Source of the DNA: Blastobasis lacticolella
Taxonomy: Eukaryota > Arthropoda > Insecta > Lepidoptera > Blastobasidae
Assembly (NCBI GenBank): GCA_905147135.1
Contig: LR990059.1
Location: forward strand, 16,081,001 to 16,145,000
Reading direction: 5' to 3'
DNA: 64,000 nucleotides
The notes beneath the pieces are model-generated. The model was not told the origin of the DNA and made no database searches. It worked only from the letters and a program-made list of their open reading frames with translations. Positions 44,201-56,200 of this stretch are shown here, piece by piece (within the stretch, counting starts at the first letter, position 1; every line of letters begins with the position of its first letter). Both the position numbers and the translations under genes were made by a program.

Positions 44201-47200
44201 GCCTGGGATAATTTTTTTGAACAATGACAATAAAGTTGAAAAGCCAAATTAGGTTTGGGGCAGTGTTGTTTTCGACTGAAGCAATTTTCTTACCCACGGT
44301 TATTGTCAATCGCCTTTAAACTTTATTGAAATACACCTTTAGTCGTCTAGGAACAGTCAATTCACTTTGACGACATCTAGATTATAATTATCGAGGAACA
44401 TATGCAGGCAATGTGTTCGATCTCTACCACCGGTTGCTGTGTTCTCTAGTATATTGTACCAATCCTTACCCCTAGTAGGCGCCAGACAGCCAGCACACTG
44501 CCACCACCGAACGTGCCTCGGCGCATTCCGCATGGAAAGCATTCCCACTACTACAACACTCAGCCGCGAGCCAGCAGCACAGACTAGACCAGCTGAGGCT
44601 GTTAGGGAATCGTCGTTAGGAAGGGAGTTACCGACTACTGTGTTCTGTAGTGTATTATATCCTTACCCCTAGTAGGCGCCAGACAGCCAGCGCACTGCCA
44701 CCGCCTAACGTGCCTGGCGGCCTTAGGCGTCGCGCACTCCGCATGGTAGGCGTTGCCACAAGTGGAGCATTCTGCGGCGAGGCGGCCTCCGCTGCCACAA
44801 GACGCACAGACCAGGCCAGCTGAGGCTGTTAGGGAGTCGTCGTCGCTGGGGAAAGGGTTTTAGAGGTGTTATTGGTGGTGGTAGGATGAGAGCATCGGTG
44901 GCCGGGCGGTCAGGTCATTCGACTCGTAACCGAGAGATACCAGAATCGAATCCCGCTGCGGCCATGTAGCAATGACTCTTTTCTGTATCATACAGAATGT
45001 GTGTATCAGTTGAACACTAACGGGTGATCTTACGGTGAGGGTAAACTTCGTGATAAAACCTGCACATTCAGGCGACTGAATGTTTAACCATGATCCAATC
45101 TGGTCAGGTTCCCCTGTTAACACGGTCATGGAGTTCAGATGATAGTCACAACCGGGATATTAATGCCAAAACGATAATAATAAAAAGTGACTTGATCAAG
45201 AGTAAATAAAACTACTAAAGTAATAAAACTGTTGCTATGTGTTCTACAAAAGTTGCCTGCAGCAAAGGATAGATAAACTATTGAAGATAATGAAAACATA
45301 TATAATACCTATCTCTTACAAATAAATATTTTGAATCTTTTGAATCAGATCAAACCTATGCAATAATATGATATTGCATCGTTTTGTTATCTAACTCTCA
45401 TGGATAAGCAAAATCTGAATACCGGGAAGTGCATCAAGTACTGACTGCTGTGTAAGCCACAAACAAAATCTGGCAAGTCAAAATAAATAAATATAACTAA
45501 GTATTCATCTTTTCGTACGACCACCATCCGCCTCCATCATCAGACCAGCTCCATGGTACCATATTAATGCATTATCATCCAAGTTACACAGGTATACCAA
45601 ATTGCAGCTAAATTATACGACAGGAAGTTGGTCAAATTAGGCTTACAAGATTTGACCTGTACATACATACATAGTTAGTTAAAAACATAGCAAGTTAAAT
45701 AAAAGCTCGTAAAAAAGCCTTACCTATTCAGCGCCTCCTCAATCTCCTCCTCCGAGAACAGTTTCCTTCGTTTCCTCGGCGTCCTCTCTTTGGGCTTGCA
45801 CTGGTCGCAGAACCAATCGCCGCTTGGCACTTTCTGTACAACAGGAAGAGGGAAAATATCAATATAGTAATTGAGTTTAGCTACTATAATGTGATTTATG
45901 ATAAAAGGAAATAAACATTACCATCCACACTAAAGTCATCTGTGTATGCGTGTAACAAGAAGGGAAAAAATTGGTGTTAGAACTAAATATCTCGACAGTG
46001 TTTGCGTTTCTTATGTCATTGTATTAAGAACGATATTGGAACTCGACATTATCATCATCGTACCCGTCATTCCCTTCCGAAAAGTGGACGCCGGTTTCGA
46101 CCAGGGTCCACTTTTCGAAAGGCCTCTGGCATCCGACTCGGCGACGTATCGCTAGGATCCCTTTCCTGATACCGGTAGGTTCAGGCCCCTATTTCCCACG
46201 TATCCCTGAGGCATATGCAGCATGTGACCAAACCAGCGCAGAGACCGTACCGCCTAACTCCAATATAATGCCGCCATATTGATCCAATTGACTACTCAAA
46301 CCAATCGCAGCAATGCAGAGCCAGAGCTGGCTTGCTGCGATTGGTCCCTACTTAATTGGACCAATATGGCGGCGTACTATGAAAAACCCACGGTACGGTC
46401 TCAGGCCTCTTTAATCTTCAGAAATAATACAAAAAAATACCCATAACATCACTTACTGTCAACTTAGGCTTCAAGCAATACAAATGGTGTCCCTTATTGC
46501 AGCCGTCACACAACAGCATATTATCTGGATCCGTCTTCCTTCTGCAAAGCCGACAGCTGGCGTTGAGGATCGAAGCTGACCAGGTCACGCTGGAGTCCAG
46601 GGTGAACAGATGGAGGACAACAGCTGCGAAGCTCCGGCACTCCATGAGGGAGACCTCCCACCGTTCCAGGGCTTCCAGGTCTAGGGGTTTGTTCCTGGCC
46701 TCGCGGTCCTTTCGCTCTTTCTCGTCGAGACCTGTGGGGGGGTTGGTTGTGTTAATGTGGTTGTGTGTCGTACCCTTGTAGGCACTGTTAAGGAATCAAG
46801 TCCGCTAAATTTATTTAAATAAGAATCTCAATAAAGGTTAATAATTTATTTCAATACTAGTGGACCCGGCGCGACTTCGTTCGCGTACACCTACTTTACT
46901 CCTACCTACCCTCTTTCTACTTGCTTATAAACCTTCCTCTTGAATCACTCTATCTGCTGTTGAAACCCGCATCAAAATCCGTTGCGTGGTTTCAAAGATT
47001 TAAGCATACAAAGGGACATAGGGACAGAGAAAGCGACTTTGTTTTATACTATGTAGTGAAGAGTCTCAATAAGGTATCGCGAGTTCGAAATTCCACTAGA
47101 TGGTGCTACTGGCGAGTAAGATCCGTTGTCAAAATTCCTCGCGCTATTGGCCTGAATCATACTCTCTCAGTTGACAGTTGGATGCAGCCAATAGAACGAC

Positions 47201-50200
47201 GTTATTTTGACAGTGTCAAGACCTAACTTACAGCAGTTTCTGTGTAATATCATGCACATCAGCATTTCGACAGCAGATCTTACGCCTCAGTAGAGCCATT
47301 TGAAATCGTAAAAACCCCTCATGAGCCATTCGTAAATCAGCACGGTTAGCACAACTAAGCTTGCGACATAGCTCGCGCACGAGAAAACCTTTCGTTTCCT
47401 TCTTTCAATACTAAACAAGTTGAAACAGATAGCAGTATTTACATCGCATCTTTACTCGCATGTCTCTGGCTCTGCAGACTTGGGCTCCAGGTGGTAAGCT
47501 TGGCTGTTTCTCTACATATCTACAAGAAAAAAACAACTTACCCAGCGGCCTCTTCAAGTACTTATGATGCACTCCCTGCGCGACTTGCAACAAGGCTGCG
47601 GCTAGCTGTCTCACGGTGGCGGCCTCCGCCCCCGGGGCTTCGGAGTCCAGGTAGTGTCCCGGGTCGCGGTACTTGTTCTCCGGAATCGCTTCCAGGGCTG
47701 ACTTGTCTAGGTCTGGTGTAAAATAAAAAATATATATTTCTTATTTATTTATTGTAAACTTAACAGCTTACATCTGTATTATAAACAATAAAAAAGTACA
47801 TTCTTATATAGCCAGTTTTAACGTTTGACATATTAATATGGCCGTGTGGTGTCCGGCAGAGTAGAATAGCACCAACCCCTTACACTCATAGGTGTCGTAC
47901 AAGGCGACTAATGTTTTCGAGGCAAAAGATCAAGAGTCTCCGTAGGCTGGAAAATGGGCAGCAGCATTTTCCATTGTATTATTTAAACACTGCGATCTCC
48001 AACCCGCCTGCCAAGCGCGGAGATTATGGCAATAACCTCCCCTTTCGTGGAAGAGGCCCTAAGTCCTACAGTGGACTGTTACGGGCTGTGATGATGATAT
48101 TAAAATTTACATATTTACCGCGAAGTTATAAAAATCTCTTCTGCCGCCAAGCAACAATGCTTGCATTCTTGTATTCCGGTTTGAAGGATAACGTAGCCAG
48201 CAAAATTACAGGCATGAGGCATTTCATCTTAGTCCTCACAGTGACAACGCACCTGCAGTTCTGCATTTTTGTTACTTTCAACCTAAATGTATGAATTGTA
48301 GATGTTATGAGCGACAGTTGCCACTTACGATCAGGTGGGCTGTCTGCTTGTTTGTCACTGAATAGCATAAAAAGCGTGACAATAAATAATACAACTATAT
48401 ACAAAACTACTAATCTCATACATATTACACCCAGACCCGTACAGAAATTAAAAATTATCATTTCAATTTCTGCTCGGCCGGGAATCGAACCCGGGACCTC
48501 TGCGTGGCACCGGCACATTAACCAACGGAACAACTCAGGTCACCAAGTATTTGAACATCTCTTCTTCATTCTTCTCTCACTTCCTCTCCCACTAACCTTT
48601 AGGTAGCTGCAACTTCCCTCCCGGCAGGTGGTAGTCATCCCGGTATCTGGCGGCCGGGCCCCAGCTGAGATGCGGCGCCTGCTTGTCGTAGCCTCGCAGC
48701 ATGAGCGTGCCTCGCCAGGCCTCGCGGTCCTGGGGATACGGGCCAGGGTCAGAAGATTCTGGACCTTATTGTGTGGGTTTAGAGGATGCACGGCCGATTT
48801 TGCTGTGTAGGCTTGTGAGCCGCATTGGACAAATTACACGATAGTCAAGCAATCATTATCATCCTCGTGTCAATCCCGACGACACCTGACAGGGTCCTTG
48901 CCAGACAGGGGCACCCTACATTGACGCTCATTGGGGGAAGCCTAGGTCCAGTACTAGACTAGAATAGGCTCATGATGATGATATATCCTTGCCGATCAGT
49001 AAGGTTTCCAGAGCTCAAGCTCATTGTAAATCAACTGGTAGGTTAATGGATTACTAATATCCATAGACAGTGGTGACCATGCACCATTGTCAGATGGCCC
49101 CGTACCCCATCTCCCATCCGCATACTCCCAAAAAACCCTCCACACTCACCTTAACCTTAATAGCTCCCAAGCACCCGTGGAAGATCTTCTCCTCCAGCTC
49201 CAAGATATGGTCCCGCAGCGACAGCTCCAGAGCTTCGGCCAGCGAGCAGTCGGCCGGCACCGCGAGGGAGGGCGCGAACTTCTTGTTGCGGGTCATGTGG
49301 TGGATCGCTGGGGGCTGGGGAAGGGGGGGGTAAGGTGAGAAAGGAAGAATATTTATTGTAGGAAACAACTACACCATAATATAAGAGAGAAAGACAAATA
49401 AGAGGAGGTTCATAAATATGGCCCAAATGTGCTTAACTAACGTCTCAATTGAATCTCAATATAAACGACACGTTTTTCGAATTCTACTACTAAGTTAACA
49501 CTACTGGTTTTCCGTTAAGTTTTCTTTGGACTGCTATTGGAATATTTCCTTATCTGTTACACAAGACCAAGAACAATTTAACTTCCAATTTGATTGAACT
49601 ATTGCAGCGTTGTTGCAGAGCAACTCCCAATTTGATTGAACTAATACCCTACACACCCTAATACAGTGTAACCCTTAAATAAGTATATATTTGTATGCCT
49701 ACAATTGGGGTTAACCCAGAAATATTTACAAACATTATACTGTCTTGATGAATCTGTATACTTACCTGTTTCAGAAATGTCTTAAACTTTGATTTAACAC
49801 TACGTAAAAAAGAAAAACGGAAACTTATCGTGTCATGCGTGTTAGCAGTGTACTATCGAGGTTCCTCTGTGTGTATGTGGTCTCCAACTGTGCCTACTCA
49901 CCGGCGCAGCCTGCGGATTGAGCGCATGCAGCGGGCACTCCTCCAAGTAGTTGGCGATCCTGGCGCGGTCCGTCAGCAGCGAGGCGCGGAGGTCGGCCTC
50001 GCGGATGCCGCGCGGGTTGAGCGCGGACAGCAGGGCGTCGACCTGCTCCGCCGTGTGGTACACCGACCAGCGGGGGCGGCGGACGCTCTGGGGGTGGGAA
50101 ATTGTAAAAAAAAATTAAATGTGTGTATGGGTGTGTGGTTTAGCGCACCTGAATGAGGGGCTTGGGGAAAATGTTTGACACACTCGACTTGGCAGCTGCC

Positions 50201-53200
50201 AAATACATTTTAGCACCTCTGTGTGATAAACAATAGCTTAGCGCGGCGCGTCGGCCTGGGTGGCCACAAAATACACGGCGCATGAGCCGAAGATGAGGTG
50301 TTATGTAATAGAGATTTGAACAGAGCAAACAATTGCCCTCTTAGCTAAAGATCCACAAACATTTACTCTACGCTGAGCGAGGCGATTATGACTTTTTCAG
50401 TGACAAGACCTCACTCGACAGTAGCGCCACTAGTGAGCACAGAAACGGATGTACACTATGTCACTAAAATCCTAAACATACATTAGACACGTTTTTTTAA
50501 GTAGACTTATTGCTCTCATTCCATTAGGTGGTGTCTGTGCGTTTGTTACTATAGGCTTACATAGCAATAAAATGAAAAAACGCCCGCTGTTAAACCTAAA
50601 CTTCCCCGGAATCCTTCCGATCAACTTTGTACCTCTCGCATTCATTCGCCCCCTTTGCAAGATCGTCCGTCCATCTCGTTTATATCACAAGCCATGAACT
50701 TAATCTACTTCATTATTAAGTTTAACCTACCTCCCCATGCACAAGACAAGTCCCAGCATCCCCAGTACACATCAGCAGCTCCCTCATACGCTCCGTCTGG
50801 TCGGCTGCTGGCTTCACACCGTTCACGCCGTTCACACCCAGCGGCTTCTTCGGCGAAGAGATGCGAGAGTTGCCAGTGGAATCGTTCTCCTTGTCGCTGC
50901 TCGCTGCGGGTGGAGATTTGGATTTGGTTTAGTTAGGAGGTGTAGGCTCGGTGTTGGCTCGGGCGTGTAAGGGGATAGACTATTTTTTTTAAAACAGTTG
51001 CAAAAATAAACCAGCACGTAGGCAATTTTTATAGAATCAGGGGAGATGGCGGTCAAATGCTAGGCTAGTCAAATATGAAATAAAAAAAAACAGACATTTT
51101 GGACACTTATGTGCCCTTTCTGTGTGCACTCTAATTATGCACATCTAGAACATGGATAGAGGAGGACTAGGGCTTCCTAAGGTACCTAACCGATTGAAAA
51201 TTCGATTCCATACAACCGATGTCATCTTCATCATTCGAGCGGTCAATCTCGGCTGCTGCCAGGGTCCACTTTCCTTGTGTTTCCACTTTGTTTGTGACCA
51301 CTTTGCCCGACCTTTGGCATTCTCACATCGTAGACCGATGGCTGTCGCGTCTGCCTTGGCGATGTCAATCCATCGTTTCTTAGATCTCCTGCGGGACCTC
51401 TTTTTTGATACAGGTTTAAAAACCTATTTCCCACAATTTCATACAACCGGTGTATGAAATTGAAAGAGAAATTCGTGACGTAGGCGAGGGTGCCCTGCCC
51501 GGCCGGCAGCGGCGGCGGGGCAGCCCTCCGCCCCCGCCCCGGCCCCGCCCGCCCCGGCAGTACTCACCGCGCTCGCGGTCGGCGGCGGTGCTCTCGAACA
51601 GCGTGGTGACGTAGGCGAGGGTGCCCTGCCCGGCCGGCAGCGGCGGCGGGGCAGCCCTCCGCCCCCGCCCCGGCCCCGCCCGCCCCGGCAGTACTCACCG
51701 CGCTCGCGGTCGGCGGCGGTGCTCTCGAACAGCGTGGTGACGTAGGCGAGGGTGCCCTGCCCGGCCGGCAGCGGCGGCGGGGCAGCCCTCCGCCCCCGCC
51801 CCGGCCCCGCCCGCCCCGGCAGTACTCACCGCGCTCGCGGTCGGCGGCGGTGCTCTCGAACAGCGTGGTGACGTAGGCGAGGGTGCCCTGCCCGGCCGGC
51901 AGCGGCGGCGGGGCAGCCCTCCGCCCCCGCCCCGGCCCCGCCCGCCCCGGCAGTACTCACCGCGCTCGCGGTCGGCGGCGGTGCTCTCGAACAGCGTGGT
52001 GACGTAGGCGAGGGTGCCCTGCCCGGCCGGCAGCGGCGGCGGGGCAGCCCTCCGCCCCCGCCCCGGCCCCGCCCGCCCCGGCAGTACTCACCGCGCTCGC
52101 GGTCGGCGGCGGTGCTCTCGAACAGCGTGGTGACGTAGGCGAGGGTGCCCTGCCCGGCCGGCAGCGGCGGCGGGGCAGCCCTCCGCCCCCGCCCCGGCCC
52201 CGCCCGCCCCGGCAGTACTCACCGCGCTCGCGGTCGGCGGCGGTGCTCTCGAACAGCGTGGTGACGTAGGCGAGGGTGCCCTGCCCGGCCGGCAGCGGCG
52301 GCGGGGCAGCCCTCCGCCCCCGCCCCGGCCCCGCCCGCCCCGGCAGTACTCACCGCGCTCGCGGTCGGCGGCGGTGCTCTCGAACAGCGTGGTGACGTAG
52401 GCGAGGGTGCCCTGCCCGGCCGGCAGCGGCGGCGGGGCAGCCCTCCGCCCCCGCCCCGGCCCCGCCCGCCCCGGCAGTACTCACCGCGCTCGCGGTCGGC
52501 GGCGGTGCTCTCGAACAGCGTGGTGACGTAGGCGAGGGTGCCCTGCCCGGCCGGCAGCGGCGGCGGGGCAGCCCTCCGCCCCCGCCCCGGCCCCGCCCGC
52601 CCCGGCAGTACTCACCGCGCTCGCGGTCGGCGGCGGTGCTCTCGAACAGCGTGGTGACGTAGGCGAGGGTGCCCTGCCCGGCCGGCAGCGGCGGCGGGGC
52701 AGCCCTCCGCCCCCGCCCCGGCCCCGCCCGCCCCGGCAGTACTCACCGCGCTCGCGGTCGGCGGCGGTGCTCTCGAACAGCGTGGTGACGTAGGCGAGGG
52801 TGCCCTGCCCGGCCGGCAGCGGCGGCGGGGCAGCCCTCCGCCCCCGCCCCGGCCCCGCCCGCCCCGGCAGTACTCACCGCGCTCGCGGTCGGCGGCGGTG
52901 CTCTCGAACAGCGTGGTGACGTAGGCGAGGGTGCCCTGCCCGGCCGGCAGCGGCGGCGGGGCAGCCCTCCGCCCCCGCCCCGGCCCCGCCCGCCCCGGCA
53001 GTACTCACCGCGCTCGCGGTCGGCGGCGGTGCTCTCGAACAGCGTGGTGACGTAGGCGAGGGTGCCCTGCCCGGCCGGCAGCGGCGGCGCGGGCCGCACG
53101 GGCCGCTCGCGGCAGCCCTCCGCCCCCGCGCCGGCCCCGCCCGCCCCGCCCGCGCCGGCCTCCACGAACACGCCCGCCACGCGCTGGTTCAGCCAGTAGC

Positions 53201-56200
53201 GCCGGTGGGCGCGGTCGCTGCCTAAGGAGTAAGAGGTGAAATTGAGTTGGATGTATACTTGCTTAACACTTCCCCTCCTAACTCAAATACCAGAGAAGCT
53301 ACATCGGTGCTTGGTATCGTAGCGCACGTATTAAGGTGCGTACTAATTAGAGCGGCTCAGCCTGAGGCATGCTCGCTACGCGCGGCGAGGCTGCTCAGTT
53401 GCGCATTTGTTTGTGCGTTGAGGCAACGTGCTCGCAGCCACTCACAAATGCGCCGCAATTTTAGTTTGTTCGATTACGTAACACTTTTTTCTGCTCATGT
53501 AACTGTATTAATCAAATACATTTGTCCTTGATCCGCACCATATTGTTTAGTATATAAGTTTTTCAAATGCTTTTTTTATTTTAATTTTATTTTTTAATTT
53601 TTTAGGGAGACCAACAGTTAAATTGACCTTACGTCACGTCACTGACGATTGTGATAATAAATTTTAAGCCCCAAAAGAAAATATTAAAGTTGTCAAATGT
53701 CAATAAATCATACGCGCGTGTTAGATATTATAATTATTTTTATGTTAATTTGATGGTTTACCTAATAGAATATAGTTTGTAAATAGACTGTGCAGTTTAC
53801 AATGTTTCCTATTTCGTTCTTTATTTCGGAACGAATCTCTTTAACAGATACTTAATATGTTAAAGAGATTCTAATTAACTGAAAAATATATTTGTAATTG
53901 TGTAATAAATCCTATAATTATTAACAATAGTTGTAATAGTTATAACTTATCTCATTTGATCTGATCTCAGTGTTTGAATGTTTCTAACCTTAGTTACTAG
54001 GCCAACCTAACTCATATCCCCTAAATACTTAAATTCACACATTAGATCGGTACACTCCATCTATTTTTCTCACACGCGCCTTCGTAATTTTATTTCGAGG
54101 CTCCGATACACGTCCAAACTCGTGATGCACCTTTGAGCATGGACAGAAAACTGTCGCGGCTCGCGGCGCGCGCGTGAGCCACGTACGAATTTGAGCAAAT
54201 GGGCGAGCCGTGCGTGCCTCAACCTGAGGCTGCCTCTAATTCGTATGCACCTTTAGATGGTCCAACCAGATGACTCGTTTAATCATTATGCAACACTTTA
54301 TTTTTTAATTTTTTGTCGGGCGCCGGGACACGGCGTAATGTAGGCTGAATACTTAGATGTCTTTAACAAATTCAAATTTAAAATTTAAATTTTCCTGTTT
54401 ATATTTCTGTGTAATTATTTTTTACCGCTAAACAGAATATTTATTCTAATTGTTGTAATTTGTGTTTGTGAATGTTTCTTCTTATTTGAAGTAAATAAAT
54501 AGATAAATGTAAAAGTAGTAAAATGAATTTCCCGCCGCTTGATATCTTCCACGCGTAGATACAACAGAACTGACTCGCAGCTTACTTCCAGCAAAGTTGA
54601 GATTTTTTTTTAATCCATACAATATTTCGTACATTCTGTCTTACTTATAGTTACCCTGCCAAACTGCATAACAGTTTGTTGGCAACTTTTAATACCCCCT
54701 TTTATATGACAGTTGCATAAACTACTATTTTAAAATTTTATAGACTGGCGTGAAAAAGTGTATCCTTAAACATCTGTTTTCGAATATGAAATTGGAACAT
54801 TACGCTATGAGTGTAGATAAACTACTGTTTCGTAACAAGCTTTTACCGCGCGATATTACCAAATTTCAGCACAATCGGATACCACTAAATAATCGAAAGA
54901 CCACATACGTACAAACGACAACTTACATACCAACTAATCAGTAATATTAAATAATCAGTCCAACTGTCACTCACCTAAGTAGGACGCATAATCGAACACC
55001 TTCGCCTGCAACTCCTGCTGTTTCTTCTCATACTCCACTTTCTTCTCTTCACTCTCTTTAGCCAGTTTCTCCAAGGCCACCTTCAGCTGTTCATCATGAG
55101 CTTTGGCCTTGTCTCCTGTTAGTTTCTGCTCTTCCTTTTTGGCTGCAAACTCTTTCTTGATCTCTTGCCTGGAGACTATGACTTGGGCCTCGCGTTTGCG
55201 CTCTCCGATCTAGGACAGGAATTTTTATAAATTATTTATACTAACGTGCTCTTTTCTGATTAAGATCAGCGGCAATTTTCAACAAATATCGTTAACGATA
55301 AAATCATTCATGTATCTAACGTTTTGTATTTATTTAAAATCTTTTATAAGTATATTTTTATCGAAGTCCGGGCGGATTAAGTCTTGAAACAGGTATGTAT
55401 TAATTTATTTAATAATTTTACTTAAGTATGTATTAATTTATCCAATTTCTATCGGTGGAAGCCTGTACTTGGCTGTATACTGCCAGTTTTATTTTATATT
55501 GTAATCATTGCTGTTGGTTTTCCTTAAGTAAATAAAATAAAAATGTACAGCTGTGAACGAATAATAATGCATCATCTATTTCGGCTTTAAACGATGTTCG
55601 ACACTACTTTCTTGCTACATAAGAATCTAGTTCAAAGATACGTCGACAGATGGCGTTGTCTCCAGTATCAATATATTACCAGTAAAACTCTGAGCGCGTG
55701 CTTTGTGGTGCGCAGTTCTTCCAATTTCTCCTCAATGATGTCGCGGACGGTGGCGTATGTGAGAAGCTGGTTCATCAGGCACTGGAGGATCAGGAACTTG
55801 TCATCTGTCAAAGGGTATGGAGAAAATGACAAGTTATTTATATGGAGTTTCGGCACCTCGGGTCATATCTAGAATGAGTTTTATAAAGCACTATGAAAAC
55901 CTTAGTTAATATTTTTGTCTGTGGTTGCTACCAGTGCCTACTGTACCAGTGACTACTGTAGGAGTTCTACTCGATATGAACGCGTAGTTCCATACGCTGG
56001 CGCTATCGCTAGTTGCAACCTTACCAACAACAACAGTCGCCAAGAGCTGAATACTACAAAGTCGAGAATACGTCGGTGTCCTCATCCAGACCCCAAGTCA
56101 GCTATGTGTGCTATCTCCAACCATCAGTAACTCTATACTACCAGTGCTAAGAAGATGCGAATCTGACATTGCTCTCACCCAAATAAAAGTCATGTGCCGT

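Noticed and set aside
49070..49338. Plus-strand ORFs opposite acf1 exon l
   Set aside because: Antisense shadows of the coding exon.
51475..53088. CRISPR-like or satellite array
   Set aside because: The unit has no spacer structure, and its content is an acf1 exon-intron junction.
52743..53180. A 145-residue Gly/Ala/Arg-rich minus-strand ORF
   Set aside because: It is acf1 exon i read through its donor into the 131-bp units; the frame changes every unit and ends in a stop.
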